Source: Pseudomonadota bacterium (GTDB lineage: Bacteria; Pseudomonadota; Gammaproteobacteria; Burkholderiales; Rhodocyclaceae). From it: DNA of 36,726 bases. Of this stretch, positions 14,383 through 23,800 are shown one piece after another. How positions within the stretch are numbered: the stretch's first letter is position 1; each line of letters starts with the position of its first letter. The stretch spans positions 1 to 36,726 of the forward strand of contig JAKOZI010000092.1 of NCBI GenBank assembly GCA_029780075.1, in the 5' to 3' direction. Both the position numbers and the translations under genes were made by a program. The notes below the pieces were generated by a model. It worked only from the letters and a program-made list of their open reading frames with translations. It had not been told where the DNA came from and did not search any database.

Positions 14383-16482
14383 TCAGCGTTTTTCGAGCAG
14401 GCCGAGTGCGCGTTCTGCGGCCGCGTCGAAAATGGCGACTCGCGAAACGAGCTGCGCGCGGCCGGAGCGGATTTGCTGGTCGACGGTGGCTGCCGACATG
14501 GCGACGGCGTAGGGCCAGTCCGGGTTGAAGAACAGGATCGTCCCCGAAGACGGGTTTTGCCAGCAACCGAGGCCACACAGCGGCTCGGTGTTCGCCATCC
14601 GGAAACGCAACCAGTCGCCGACCTGCCAGTTTGCCACCGCCAGCGTGTGCGGTGAGCGGGTATCGGACGGCATTCCCAGATAGTGTACCCGCCAGCCGTC
14701 GCGCTCGAGGACGCGCGGGGCTGCCGGCGACGCGCCGCCGGCGATGGTGCGTGGGCTGTCCGCAGCCGTTCCCGGTGTCGGCGGGGTTGGCGCGAGGCTA
14801 CGCAGCGCAGCCGTCTGCAGGTCGAACAAGGCATTCAGAAACGGGCTTCTCTCGGCGGCAGGAACGCCGATGGCGTCAAGCCCGACGCCAATTCTCCTGA
14901 CCAGTGACGAGGCCAGGCTGGCGAGGCGCTTGCGTTCCTCGGCGCTTTGTTTCGGTTGTACGCTCCAGATCAGTTCATCGCCGGTAGTGCTGCTCTCCTG
15001 CCAGCGTTTGCCCGTGGCGCCGTCCTCCAGAACAGCGGCGACCATCACTCGCAACCAGTACTTTTCGAGAAACGACGCCACTTCGGGCGAACGCGTTCTG
15101 GCCAGCCTGCCGCGCAGCCAGGTCGCCGCCAGTTGTTCGGCATACTGCCGGTTCTCGTGCTCGACGACCATCTGGATGGAGGTCTCCGCCGCCCGTCGGA
15201 TCGACTGGTCGCGTTCCCTGATCAGCGTGTCCAGGTCGGCGAGGTGCGCATCGAGCGGCGCGCCCCTGGTGTCCAGTGCAATCCTGGCGGCTGCGGTGAG
15301 CCGGCCGATGCGCTGGCAGATCGGATGTTCCCAGCCGGTGTTGCGCGGCAGGCCGACCGCCGCCCGCGCCATGCGGTTGATCAGCAGGCGTGCGGGATGT
15401 TGGTCGTTGGTGAACAGGGACGGGTCGACGATCGCCAGTTTGAGCAAGGGAATCTGCAGGCGTCCGATGGCCGCCTTGATGGTATCGGGCAGATCGCTGG
15501 AGTCGAAGATGGACTCGAAGATCAGCGCCATCGTATCGATGGCGATCGCTTCGGGCTTGCCCAGGGGCAGGTCAAGATCCTTCGATGTCAGCGCGCACAG
15601 CGGCGCGGGCGCCGGTAACTCCGCCGCCCCGGCGTCGATGGCGGGGTGCGCCGAGCGGCTCTCGAGCGCGGTCAGGCGGTCGAGCAAATGGTTGAGCATG
15701 ACCATCGCCGCCGCATCGAGAGTGGCGTTTCCGGAGCGTCCACCGCCGTCGCCGAAAAAGTCGACCGGCGCACCGGTTTGCTGGTTGCCAAGCCGGCGCA
15801 CCGCCTGCTGCAGCGTAGACAGGGCGTTGCCTGGTGCCGCCTGGTTCAGGTTCTCCGCGGAGCCGACTGCGACGGCCACCGGGGTCACTACTGGCGCGTT
15901 TGCTCCCTGCACCGGTTCGATCCCGTAGCCTGCCAGCAATTGGTCGAGATCGCGATAAAGCGCCGGCAGTTGTTGGCCAAGCGCGCGCTCCAGCCAGTCG
16001 AGCATGGCGTGTCGCTGTTCATTGCTGCCGCCGCAGGCCTTGCAGAGCGCCCACAAGCCCAGGCAGATCACCTCCGGGCCGAGCGGATTGCTGTCCTCGT
16101 TCATCGCCGGCCTGGAGAGCAGGGTCATGTAGCGCAACTGGCTTCGCCACAGGTCGCGACCGGCAGCCTCGCGCAGGCGGCTGCCGATTTCGCCGATACG
16201 GATGTCCAGTTCGAGGTCGTCGTCTCCCATCAAGGTCAGGCGTGAGGCCGTGAGCTGGCTGGTTTGCTCGAAGTCGTCACGCGGGCTGGCCGAGGCAGCC
16301 TGGTCATGCGCCTCGCCGACCTCGTGGGCGAAGGCTTCGAACGCAGGTGCTGTGGCGAACGCGCAGCGCTTGACGATTTCCGTCAGGCGGCTCAGGAACA
16401 GGGCCTTGCTGGCACGAAGAACCGGCAAGGGATCACCGCCAGTTGCGGTTGTTTGCGGAAGAAGGGGGTTATCTTCGGACAT
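14383..16482 (-). CDS. DUF1631 family protein
   Basis: A 699-residue protein of the DUF1631 family, known from beta- and gammaproteobacteria and of unknown or poorly defined function. It is mostly helical and soluble. Landmarks are an N-terminal helical domain (residues 1-200), a variable Ala/Pro-rich linker, IDTMALIFESIFDSSDLPD with KAAIGRLQIPLLKLAIVD in the middle (the conserved DUF1631 core), and a C-terminal beta-rich region (QVGDWLRFRM, then SSGTILFFNPDWPYAVAMS) that looks like a PilZ-type barrel. The ATG at 16482 has AAGGA directly before it; the longer frame to 16833 runs antisense through the lipoprotein gene and is rejected. It probably shares a transcript with the lipoprotein upstream. 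Confidence 0.85.
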   Translation of the reverse strand: MSEDNPLLPQTTATGGDPLPVLRASKALFLSRLTEIVKRCAFATAPAFEAFAHEVGEAHDQAASASPRDDFEQTSQLTASRLTLMGDDDLELDIRIGEIGSRLREAAGRDLWRSQLRYMTLLSRPAMNEDSNPLGPEVICLGLWALCKACGGSNEQRHAMLDWLERALGQQLPALYRDLDQLLAGYGIEPVQGANAPVVTPVAVAVGSAENLNQAAPGNALSTLQQAVRRLGNQQTGAPVDFFGDGGGRSGNATLDAAAMVMLNHLLDRLTALESRSAHPAIDAGAAELPAPAPLCALTSKDLDLPLGKPEAIAIDTMALIFESIFDSSDLPDTIKAAIGRLQIPLLKLAIVDPSLFTNDQHPARLLINRMARAAVGLPRNTGWEHPICQRIGRLTAAARIALDTRGAPLDAHLADLDTLIRERDQSIRRAAETSIQMVVEHENRQYAEQLAATWLRGRLARTRSPEVASFLEKYWLRVMVAAVLEDGATGKRWQESSTTGDELIWSVQPKQSAEERKRLASLASSLVRRIGVGLDAIGVPAAERSPFLNALFDLQTAALRSLAPTPPTPGTAADSPRTIAGGASPAAPRVLERDGWRVHYLGMPSDTRSPHTLAVANWQVGDWLRFRMANTEPLCGLGCWQNPSSGTILFFNPDWPYAVAMSAATVDQQIRSGRAQLVSRVAIFDAAAERALGLLEKR

Positions 16483-16555
16483 TCCTTGCCGGCCGGATGG
16501 TCTCAGAGGTCTTTGGTCGTCAATCGTATCGAAGCGCGCATCAATGGTCGTTCGC

Positions 16556-16996
16556 CTAATGTTTTGCGGGTTTGTCGGGCGCTTTTTGTTCGGGTTTGGC
16601 TTCAGGTACGGCTTCCTCAACGGCTGCAGGTTTCTTTTTCTTGGTGCCCGGTGGTTGGGGCGGCGGCAGTTGGGGTTCGACGGTTTCCAGCTTGTTTTCT
16701 CGCATGTAGACGTCCATGTCGCGCCAGCCTTCGTAGATCGGCGCCTTGGGCAACCACGAGTAGATCGAGTAGCAGTCCTCGATGGCGCGTCCGGATTGCC
16801 GGCAGGCACCACCGACCGCTTTCCCCTCGGCATCCAGACGGGCGGCCTTGGCTGCCGGCGGTTCGATTCCGAGTTTCTGCTGCACCGCGTCGCAGCCGCC
16901 GAGGCACAGGGTGGCGATCATCAGGAAGGTGCGCAGGGGGACGGGCGCTCGCTCGAACACAACGTTCTCGAAGAAAGTAGAATGCAGATGCCGCAT
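16556..16996 (-). CDS. Small putative lipoprotein
   Basis: A 146-residue protein with a signal peptide and lipobox LCLGGC (lipidated Cys at residue 35 from the ATG at 16996). It is followed by a region with four further Cys-containing or aromatic motifs (GGACRQSGRAIEDCYSIYSW) and a Pro/Lys/Ala-rich tail. The start is uncertain: an upstream GTG (17005) is possible, and an internal GTG would give a more usual 20-23-residue signal peptide. No family recognised. It lies 73 nt upstream of the DUF1631 gene on the same strand. The Asp after the lipidated Cys (GGCDA) suggests retention in the inner membrane by the rule known for E. coli. Confidence 0.7.
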   Translation of the reverse strand: MRHLHSTFFENVVFERAPVPLRTFLMIATLCLGGCDAVQQKLGIEPPAAKAARLDAEGKAVGGACRQSGRAIEDCYSIYSWLPKAPIYEGWRDMDVYMRENKLETVEPQLPPPQPPGTKKKKPAAVEEAVPEAKPEQKAPDKPAKH

Positions 16997-17120
16997 TTTA
17001 CCCACAAACCGGGTGCGGGACTTTTCTGGTCGTGCTGCGGGTGATCTGCCGGCGCGGGCGACATCGTCGGAGGCCTGTCGAAGCCGGCGGAACCATGCAT
17101 GGCTTGGCCATCGCAGCGAT

Positions 17121-17126
17121 TATAAT
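17121..17126 (+). promoter_or_regulatory. -10 box upstream of ugpB
   Basis: Perfect TATAAT, 35 bp before the ugpB ATG. At 17 bp spacing the -35 reads CATGGC, which is weak, so an activator may be needed (PhoB or similar, by analogy with ugp in E. coli). No pho box was recognised. Confidence 0.35.
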
Positions 17127-17160
17127 TCCCGGTTTTCCCCTCACTTCCAGGATCCTTCGC

Positions 17161-18429
17161 ATGCGTTTACTCAAAATCCTTCCCGCCGCACTGGCACTTG
17201 CCCTGGCTGCCCCGTTTTCTTCGCTGGCGGTCGCCGCACCGACAGAGATCGATCTCTCGCATCAGCTTGACGAGGAGCGTGCCGAACGTCTCGAGAAGCT
17301 GGTTGAACGGTTCAATGCGCGCCAGAAGGAATATCAGGTCAGACTCGTGCGTCGCGTGCAGGGCGATGCTCCCAAGGATCTGAATCTGGTGACACGCGAG
17401 GAGCAGGCGCGTTTCGTCGCCGCAAAAGCGAATTTCAAACCTTTGCATCAGGTGATGAAGGAAGCCAGTCTGCCCCTCGACGGCGGAAAACTGGCGCCCG
17501 AACTGCGTGTCGGCCTCAGCGACGCCCAGGGAAACCTTTTTGCGCTGCCAATCGCGCTGTCGACCCCGGTACTGTTCATCAACAAGACCGCTTTCCGCAA
17601 GGCCGGCCTCGACCCGGAGAAGCCGCCTAAGACCTGGGCCGAAACGCAGCAGGCGGCCGACAAATTGTTCGACTCCGGCAGCACCTGCCCCTACACCACC
17701 TCCTGGCCAGCCTGGGTGCATATCGACAACCTCAGCTCCTGGAACGGCGTCGAGGTGGCCGATGCGAAAGGCAAGCTGAATTTCAATGGTCTGGTTCAGG
17801 TCAAGCATACGGCAATGCTGACCACTTGGGCAAAGGCTCGTTTTTTCATCTATTTCGGCCGCCGCGACGAGGCGGACAACCGCTTTGCGGCGGGCGAGTG
17901 CGGCATGCTGACCAGTTCTTCTTCGTTCTACGGAACGCTGCATGAGAAAGGCAAGCTGGACACCGGTGTTTCGGCGCTGCCGTATCACGACGACGTGCCG
18001 GGCACGCCGCAGCAGACGCTTGCCGGCGGCGCTTCCCTGTGGGTGGGTGCCGGGCAGAAGCCGGCCGAGTACAAGGGCGTGGCTCAATTTGTAAACTTCC
18101 TGATGGAACCTGACCTGCAGGTCGAACTCTCGGCCGCCGCCGGATTCCTGCCGATGACCTCGGCCGCCCGTGCCGCCGCCGGCAGCAAACTGTTGAAGGC
18201 CGACGTTGCCGGTCTCAACGTGGCCTACAAGCAGTTGCAGGGGCCTGGCGCCTTGCGCACGTTGCGCGTTTCCGAAATCGAGCGGGTGCGGATCATCGCC
18301 GAAGAGGAACTCGAGGCCGCCTGGGCCGGCAAGACTCCGGCCAAGCAGGCGCTCGACGTCGCGGTCCAGCGTGGCAACCTGGTCATGCCGGGCGCGTCGG
18401 CACCCGCAGCGGCAGCACGCAAGAAGTGA
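17161..18429 (+). CDS. ugpB: Glycerol-3-phosphate-type solute-binding protein (UgpB-like)
   Basis: Periplasmic binding protein for sn-glycerol-3-phosphate or glycerophosphodiesters; 422 residues, slightly shorter than E. coli UgpB (438). It has a signal peptide with cleavage near SLAVA/APTE (residues 21-26). UgpB landmarks are STCPYTTSWPAWVHIDN, the RRDEADNRFAAGECGM segment, LAGGASLWVGAG, YKGVAQFVNFLMEP and the C-terminal IRIIAEEELEAAWAGK-like stretch. The ATG at 17161 has AGGA 8 nt upstream; the longer frame is rejected because the signal peptide begins here. The stop overlaps the ugpQ start (GTGA). The permease and ATPase genes ugpA, ugpE and ugpC, normally between ugpB and ugpQ, are absent here. 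Confidence 0.88.
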   Translation: MRLLKILPAALALALAAPFSSLAVAAPTEIDLSHQLDEERAERLEKLVERFNARQKEYQVRLVRRVQGDAPKDLNLVTREEQARFVAAKANFKPLHQVMKEASLPLDGGKLAPELRVGLSDAQGNLFALPIALSTPVLFINKTAFRKAGLDPEKPPKTWAETQQAADKLFDSGSTCPYTTSWPAWVHIDNLSSWNGVEVADAKGKLNFNGLVQVKHTAMLTTWAKARFFIYFGRRDEADNRFAAGECGMLTSSSSFYGTLHEKGKLDTGVSALPYHDDVPGTPQQTLAGGASLWVGAGQKPAEYKGVAQFVNFLMEPDLQVELSAAAGFLPMTSAARAAAGSKLLKADVAGLNVAYKQLQGPGALRTLRVSEIERVRIIAEEELEAAWAGKTPAKQALDVAVQRGNLVMPGASAPAAAARKK

Positions 18430-19169
18430 TTCGCCCGCGGCTCGGCTGGTCCTTGCCGCGTGTCTTCGCGCACCGCTGTGGCGGTGCGCTGGCGCCCGAG
18501 AACACGCTGGCCGGCCTGCGCATCGCCGCCAGGCTGGGTTTGCGGGCCGTCGAGTTCGACGTGATGCTGTCGGCCGATGCTTCGCCGTGGTTGCTGCACG
18601 ACGAGTCCCTGCAACGTACGACGAACGGCAGTGGGCGGGTGTGCGCGACGCGCGACGCGCAACTGCGCGTGCTCGATGCCGGCGCCCACCAGCACCCGGC
18701 ATTTGCCGGCGAGGCGATCCCGACTCTGGCTGCGGCAGCGCACGCCTGTCGGCAACTGGGTTTGTCGGCCAACGTCGAAATCAAGCCGGCCGCTGGCTTC
18801 GAGGCGCTGACCGGTGAGGTCGTGGCGTGCCAGGTGCGCACCCTGTGGGCGGGTGCGGCACTACCGCTGGTGTCGTCATTCTCGGAAACGGCGTTGGCGG
18901 CGGCGCGCGCGGCCGGGCCCGAACTGCCGCTCGGCTTGCTCTACGAGCGCCCGCCGGCAGACTGGCTGGCCGGGGCCAGGGAATTTGCTGCGCAGACCCT
19001 GCATTGCGCCGCCGAGTTCCTGGAAGACGACCTGCTGTGCGAAGCCCGCGCCGCCGGCATCCCGGTGTTGTGCTACACGGTCAATGACCCGCTGGTTGCC
19101 GCCGCCCTCCTGCGGCGCGGCGTGACGGCGGTGTTCAGCGACCGCATCGACTGCGTCGGCGAGGACTAG
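18426..19169 (+). CDS. ugpQ: Glycerophosphodiester phosphodiesterase (UgpQ-like)
   Basis: Cytoplasmic GDPD, 247 residues, releasing glycerol-3-phosphate and an alcohol from glycerophosphodiesters. Catalytic features: AHRCGGALAPENTLAG (His-Arg and Glu-Asn of the GDPD motif, with Cys where Gly is common), VEFDVMLSAD (metal Glu/Asp), LLHDESLQRTTNG (second His), and VEIKP. The C-terminal VLCYTVNDP and AVFSDRID are also typical. It starts with GTG overlapping the ugpB TGA, so translation is coupled. No signal peptide, which fits the cytoplasmic UgpQ rather than periplasmic GlpQ. Confidence 0.9.
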   Translation: MIRPRLGWSLPRVFAHRCGGALAPENTLAGLRIAARLGLRAVEFDVMLSADASPWLLHDESLQRTTNGSGRVCATRDAQLRVLDAGAHQHPAFAGEAIPTLAAAAHACRQLGLSANVEIKPAAGFEALTGEVVACQVRTLWAGAALPLVSSFSETALAAARAAGPELPLGLLYERPPADWLAGAREFAAQTLHCAAEFLEDDLLCEARAAGIPVLCYTVNDPLVAAALLRRGVTAVFSDRIDCVGED

Positions 19170-19321
19170 GAGCGCTTCCCGGCAGGGTCGCCCGACGGCT
19201 TGTTGCTCCCTCATTCCAAACGGCCACCGGCAGCCCGGCCGCGGCGATTCGGCGGTCGCGAATCCGACTTTCACGTTAGAATCGCAGCTCTTTGAACGAC
19301 CCTGAACCGGGATGGATCACC

Positions 19322-21937
19322 ATGACCAGCGCTGAAATCCGCGACAAGTTCCTCAAGTTCTTCGCCTCCAAAGGTCACCAGATTGTCGCTTCAAGTTCCC
19401 TGGTGCCGCATGCCGACCCGACGCTGCTGTTCACCAACGCCGGCATGAACCAGTTCAAGGACGTCTTCCTCGGTTTCGACAAGCGACCCTACCTGCGCGC
19501 GACGACGTCGCAGAAATGCGTACGCGCCGGCGGCAAGCACAACGACCTCGAGAACGTCGGCTACACTGCGCGCCACCATACCTTCTTCGAAATGCTCGGC
19601 AATTTCTCCTTCGGCGACTATTTCAAGCTTGACGCCATCCGTTACGCCTGGGAATTGCTGGTCGAGGTGTATCACTTGCCGCCCGAGCGGCTATGGGTCA
19701 CGGTATACGCCGAGGACGACGAGGCCTACGACATCTGGACACGCGAGATCGGCATCCCGGCCGAACGCGTGGTACGCATCGGCGACAACAAGGGCGCACG
19801 CTACGCCTCCGACAATTTCTGGATGATGGGCGATACCGGTCCCTGTGGACCCTGCACCGAGATCTTCTACGACCACGGCGAAGGGATCCCCGGCGGACCG
19901 CCGGGATCGCCGGACGAAGACGGCGATCGTTACATCGAAATCTGGAACAACGTTTTCATGCAGTTCAACCGTGACGAGGCCGGGGTCATGCATCCGCTGC
20001 CCAAGCCGTCGGTCGACACCGGCATGGGGCTCGAGCGCACTGCCGCGGTGCTGCAGCACGTGCATAGCAACTACGAGATCGACCTGTTCGCGAGGCTGAT
20101 CGCCGCCGCCGCGCGCGAGACCGCTGCGTCCGACCTCGACAGCCCGTCCTTGCGCGTGCTTGCCGACCACATTCGCGCCTGCGCTTTCCTGATTTCCGAC
20201 GGCGTCATCCCCGGCAACGAGGGGCGGGGTTACGTGCTGCGCCGGATCATCCGGCGTGCCATCCGGCATGGCTACAAGCTCGGCGCGCGCGCGGCCTTCT
20301 TCCACCGCCTGCTGCCCGATCTGGTGGCCGAAATGGGTGCGGCCTATCCCGAACTGGTCACCAACCAGGACCGCGTGTCGGAAGTGCTGCGGCAGGAAGA
20401 GGTGCGCTTCTTCGAAACCATCGAGCATGGCATGAGCATCCTCGAAGGCGAACTCGCGGCGATGTCCGGCAAGGGCGTGTTCAACGGCGCGACGGCATTC
20501 AAACTGCACGACACTTTCGGTTTCCCGCTCGATCTCACCGCCGACGTTTGCCGCGAGCGTGGGGTGAGCGTCGACGTTGCCGCCTTCGATGCCGCGATGG
20601 CGCAGCAGAAGGAACAGGCGCGTGCCGCCGGCAAGTTCAGGATGGCTGCGGCGCTCGACTACAGCGGGCCGACGACGAAATTTCATGGTTATGAATCGCT
20701 CGAATTCAATGGCCAGGTGCTGGCGCTCTACCGGGACGGCAGCCCGGTCGATGCCCTCGGGGAGGGCGACCTGGGTGTCGTGGTGCTCGACGAAACGCCG
20801 TTCTACGCCGAATCCGGCGGTCAGGTCGGCGACCGCGGCGTGCTGCAGAGCATGCAGGGCATTTTTGCGGTCGAGGATACGCAGAAAATCCAGGCTGCCG
20901 TCTTCGGTCATCAGGGCGTCGTCCGGACCGGGCTGATCCGCGTCGGCGACGCTGTCGCCGCCAGGGTCGACGTGCTTGCACGTGCGCGCACGGTGCGCAA
21001 CCATTCGGCGACGCATCTGATGCACAAGGCGCTGCGCGAGGTGCTCGGCGGGCACGTGCAGCAGAAGGGTTCGCTGGTCGATGCCGAGAAGACGCGCTTC
21101 GACTTCGCGCACAACGCTCCGATGAATGCCGACCAGATTCGTCGCGTCGAAGTCATGGTCAACAACGAGATCCTTGCCAATGCGGCCACCGAGGCACACA
21201 TCATGCCCATCGAGGAGGCGCAACGGTCGGGCGCGATGATGTTGTTCGGCGAGAAGTACGGCGACGAAGTACGGGTGCTGACCATCGGTTCGTCGAAGGA
21301 GTTTTGCGGCGGCGTGCACGTCCGCCGTAGTGGCGACATCGGCCTGTTCAAGATCGTCTCCGAGACCGGCGTCGCCGCCGGTATCCGCCGTGTCGAGGCG
21401 GTCACCGGTGACAACGCGCTGGCGCTGGTTCAGCAACAGCAGGCGACGCTGGCCGAAGCGGCTGCCGCGTTCAAGGCGCCGCTCGCGGAAGTCCCGGCCA
21501 AGCTCGCCCAGGTGCTTGACAACGTTCGCGTGCTGGAAAGGGAACTGGCACGCCTCAAGGCCAGGCTGGCATCGGCGCAAGGCGACGAACTGCTCGCGCA
21601 GGCGACCGAAGTCAAGGGCGCCAGGGTGCTCGCTGCGGTCATGGACGGCGCCGACGTCAATGCCTTGCGCGCGACCATCGACAAACTGCGCGACAAGCTG
21701 AAGAGCGCCGCCGTCGTGCTCGCCTCGACCAGCGACGGCAAGGTCACGCTGATCGCCGGCGTCACCGCCGACCTGACTGGCAAGGTCAAGGCCGGCGACC
21801 TGGTGAACATGGTCGCCCGCCAGGTCGGCGGCAAGGGCGGTGGTCGTCCGGACATGGCGCAGGCCGGCGGCAGCGATCCGGCCAAGCTGCCGGCGGCGCT
21901 GGCCTCGGTGCGGGCCTGGGTCGAGCAGCGGCTGTGA
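19322..21937 (+). CDS. alaS: Alanine--tRNA ligase
   Basis: Alanyl-tRNA synthetase, 871 residues (E. coli 876). The N-terminal class II aminoacylation domain starts [18 protein letters not shown], with the motif 2 region [20 protein letters not shown]. The editing domain has its zinc ligands in [12 protein letters not shown] and FCGGVHV. The C-Ala domain ends with [15 protein letters not shown]. The ATG at 19322 is preferred over a TTG at 19292 because it matches the family N-terminus. The gene is complete and under no visible disruption. The threonine-aldolase-like gene follows after 7 nt. Confidence 0.97.
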   Translation: MTSAEIRDKFLKFFASKGHQIVASSSLVPHADPTLLFTNAGMNQFKDVFLGFDKRPYLRATTSQKCVRAGGKHNDLENVGYTARHHTFFEMLGNFSFGDYFKLDAIRYAWELLVEVYHLPPERLWVTVYAEDDEAYDIWTREIGIPAERVVRIGDNKGARYASDNFWMMGDTGPCGPCTEIFYDHGEGIPGGPPGSPDEDGDRYIEIWNNVFMQFNRDEAGVMHPLPKPSVDTGMGLERTAAVLQHVHSNYEIDLFARLIAAAARETAASDLDSPSLRVLADHIRACAFLISDGVIPGNEGRGYVLRRIIRRAIRHGYKLGARAAFFHRLLPDLVAEMGAAYPELVTNQDRVSEVLRQEEVRFFETIEHGMSILEGELAAMSGKGVFNGATAFKLHDTFGFPLDLTADVCRERGVSVDVAAFDAAMAQQKEQARAAGKFRMAAALDYSGPTTKFHGYESLEFNGQVLALYRDGSPVDALGEGDLGVVVLDETPFYAESGGQVGDRGVLQSMQGIFAVEDTQKIQAAVFGHQGVVRTGLIRVGDAVAARVDVLARARTVRNHSATHLMHKALREVLGGHVQQKGSLVDAEKTRFDFAHNAPMNADQIRRVEVMVNNEILANAATEAHIMPIEEAQRSGAMMLFGEKYGDEVRVLTIGSSKEFCGGVHVRRSGDIGLFKIVSETGVAAGIRRVEAVTGDNALALVQQQQATLAEAAAAFKAPLAEVPAKLAQVLDNVRVLERELARLKARLASAQGDELLAQATEVKGARVLAAVMDGADVNALRATIDKLRDKLKSAAVVLASTSDGKVTLIAGVTADLTGKVKAGDLVNMVARQVGGKGGGRPDMAQAGGSDPAKLPAALASVRAWVEQRL

Positions 21938-21944
21938 CCCGCCA

Positions 21945-23000
21945 GTGAAGCGACCCGATCCGGCACTGCAGCACTTCGCCAGCGACAACTACGCCGGCAT
22001 CTGTCCGGAGGCCCTGGCCGCCCTGCTGGCGGCCAACGACGGCCATGTCCGCTCGTATGGCGACGACGAATGGACGCTGCGTGCGGCGGACCGCCTGCGC
22101 GAACTGTTCGAGACCGATTGCGACGTCTATTTCGTCTTCAACGGCACGGCAGCCAATTCACTGGCACTCGCCGCGCTTTGCCAGTCGTACCACAGTGTCA
22201 TCTGCCAGCAACTGGCGCACGTCGAGACCGACGAATGTGGCGCGCCGGAGTTCTTCTCCAACGGCGCCAAGCTGCTGGCCGTCGCCGGCGAGCAGGGAAA
22301 ACTGACGCCGGCAGCGATCGTCGACGTCGTTACCCGCCGCCGCGACATCCACTACCCCCGGCCGAAGGTGGTGACGCTGACGCAGGCGACCGAAGTCGGC
22401 ACCGTCTACCAGCCCGACGAGTTGCGTGCCATCGCCGACACGGCGCACGAACTGGGGCTGCGTGTGCACATGGACGGCGCTCGCTTTGCCAACGCCGTCG
22501 CCGGTCTCGGCCTCAGCCCGGCCGACGTCAGCTGGCGGGCTGGGGTCGATGTGCTGTGTTTTGGCGGCACCAAGATGGGCTTGCCGGTGGGCGAGGCAGT
22601 GGTCTTTTTCGACCGCCGCCTTTCCGAAGACTTTGCCTATCGCTGCAAACAGGCCGGGCAACTGGCGTCGAAGATGCGCTTCCTGTCGGCACCGTGGCTG
22701 GGAATTCTCGAGAACGGTGCCTGGTTGCGGCACGCCGCGCACGCCAACGCCATGGCCCGCCGTTTGGCGGCGGGTCTGGCCGAAGGCACCGGATGGCCGG
22801 CGCTTTTCCCGGTGCAGGCCAACGGTGTCTTTGTGCGGCTGCCGATCCGCATCGAGGAGGGGCTGCGCGCGCGCGGCTGGTTGTTCTACAACTTCATCGG
22901 TGCCGGGGGGGTACGCCTGATGTGTGGCTGGGATACCGCCCCGGAAACCGTCGATCGCCTGCTCGACGACATCCGCGACTTGTCGGCGCCGCCGGCATGA
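21945..23000 (+). CDS. ltaE: Low-specificity L-threonine aldolase-like PLP enzyme
   Basis: A 351-residue fold-type I PLP enzyme of the beta-eliminating lyase/threonine aldolase family, splitting L-threonine (or allo-threonine) into glycine and acetaldehyde. Landmarks: FASDNYAGICPEAL at the N-terminus, NGTAANSLAL (phosphate loop), HVETDECGAPE, VHMDGARFANAV (Asp to the PLP ring nitrogen) and CFGGTKMG with the PLP-binding Lys. The start is a GTG at 21945 (VKRPDPALQHF), 7 nt after alaS, with no evident ribosome-binding site, so translation probably relies on coupling. The upstream extension lies inside alaS and is rejected. The stop overlaps the NUDIX start. Confidence 0.9.
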   Translation: MKRPDPALQHFASDNYAGICPEALAALLAANDGHVRSYGDDEWTLRAADRLRELFETDCDVYFVFNGTAANSLALAALCQSYHSVICQQLAHVETDECGAPEFFSNGAKLLAVAGEQGKLTPAAIVDVVTRRRDIHYPRPKVVTLTQATEVGTVYQPDELRAIADTAHELGLRVHMDGARFANAVAGLGLSPADVSWRAGVDVLCFGGTKMGLPVGEAVVFFDRRLSEDFAYRCKQAGQLASKMRFLSAPWLGILENGAWLRHAAHANAMARRLAAGLAEGTGWPALFPVQANGVFVRLPIRIEEGLRARGWLFYNFIGAGGVRLMCGWDTAPETVDRLLDDIRDLSAPPA

Positions 23001-23482
23001 GCGCCTGGCGCTTCTGCCCGCTGTGCGGCGCCGATTTGCAGGTGCGCGCGGTCGCCGATCTGCCGCGACTCGCCTGTGGCGCCGACTGTGGTTTCGTGCA
23101 TTGGGACAACCCGGCGCCGGTGGTGGCGGCGCTGGTCGAATATCACGGTCGGGTCGTCCTGGCACGTAACCAGGGTTGGGCTGCAGGTGCGTTCGGGTTG
23201 ATCACCGGTTTTCTCGAACGCGACGAGGATCCGGCCGCCGGCGTCGCGCGTGAGGTCAAGGAGGAACTGGGCCTCGACGCGACGGCGGTGACGCTGATCG
23301 GTGTGTATCCCTTTGCGCGCAAGCATGAAGTGATCATGGCCTACCACGTGCGCGCCGAAGGCGAGATCCGACTCAACGAGGAGCTTGTCGAATTCCGGTT
23401 GATTGCTCCCGAAAAGCTCAAGGCCTGGGACTTCGGAACCGGTTTGGCGGTCAGCGACTGGCTGGCGCGGCGCGAGCCCTGA
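22997..23482 (+). CDS. NUDIX hydrolase with N-terminal zinc ribbon
   Basis: A 161-residue hydrolase. A zinc-ribbon-like segment with CPLCG and CGADCG precedes a perfect Nudix box (GFLERDEDPAAGVAREVKEE, then LGL). The layout recalls the NudC/NADH pyrophosphatase group but is shorter. The likely reaction is hydrolysis of a nucleoside diphosphate linked to another group; the substrate cannot be read from sequence. The ATG overlaps the aldolase stop (ATGA), so it is the last gene of the alaS-ltaE-nudix run. A much longer frame (from 22070) is an out-of-frame shadow of ltaE and is rejected. Confidence 0.9.
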   Translation: MSAWRFCPLCGADLQVRAVADLPRLACGADCGFVHWDNPAPVVAALVEYHGRVVLARNQGWAAGAFGLITGFLERDEDPAAGVAREVKEELGLDATAVTLIGVYPFARKHEVIMAYHVRAEGEIRLNEELVEFRLIAPEKLKAWDFGTGLAVSDWLARREP

Positions 23483-23800
23483 AGGCATCGGGTTGCCGCC
23501 GCCCGCTGTACCTTGCGCTGCGGTTCGGGTCAGCATCGGCGGGTGTGCCCTTGCGCAGCCTGCCCACCGGAACACACCGGACGTCGTCTCCCGCAGCCAC
23601 CTGGAATGCGCTCGCAGCTGCGCTGCGCTGGCCAAGTGCCGTCGACCCATCGTGCCATATCGCACACTCGGTCTCCAGCCCCCGCCCCATAATTGCCGCA
23701 CCCGTCTGCCGTCGCCCCCGGAATGCCTGGACTTCGATCATGCGAGATCCACCGTAAGCACTGAGATGACCCAAGAAAACCAGCCGTTTGGAGATACATC
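23483..23800. other. Intergenic region upstream of the PEP-CTERM lectin gene
   Basis: 318 bp without a convincing gene. I looked for a sigma-54 type GG-N10-GC promoter, common for PEP-CTERM genes, and found no good match. A CATAAT box (23688-23693) lacks a -35. The end near 23790 holds the GGAG ribosome-binding site of the lectin gene. Confidence 0.5.

Noticed and set aside
14744-15928. 394-codon plus-strand frame opposite the DUF1631 gene
   Set aside because: Ser/Arg-rich shadow without domains or a ribosome-binding site.
19691-21988. 765-codon minus-strand frame opposite alaS
   Set aside because: Shadow of alaS; no family features, and alaS is certain.
22070-22996. Long N-terminal extension of the NUDIX frame
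   Set aside because: Out-of-frame reading of ltaE; the ATGA start at 22997 matches the protein family.
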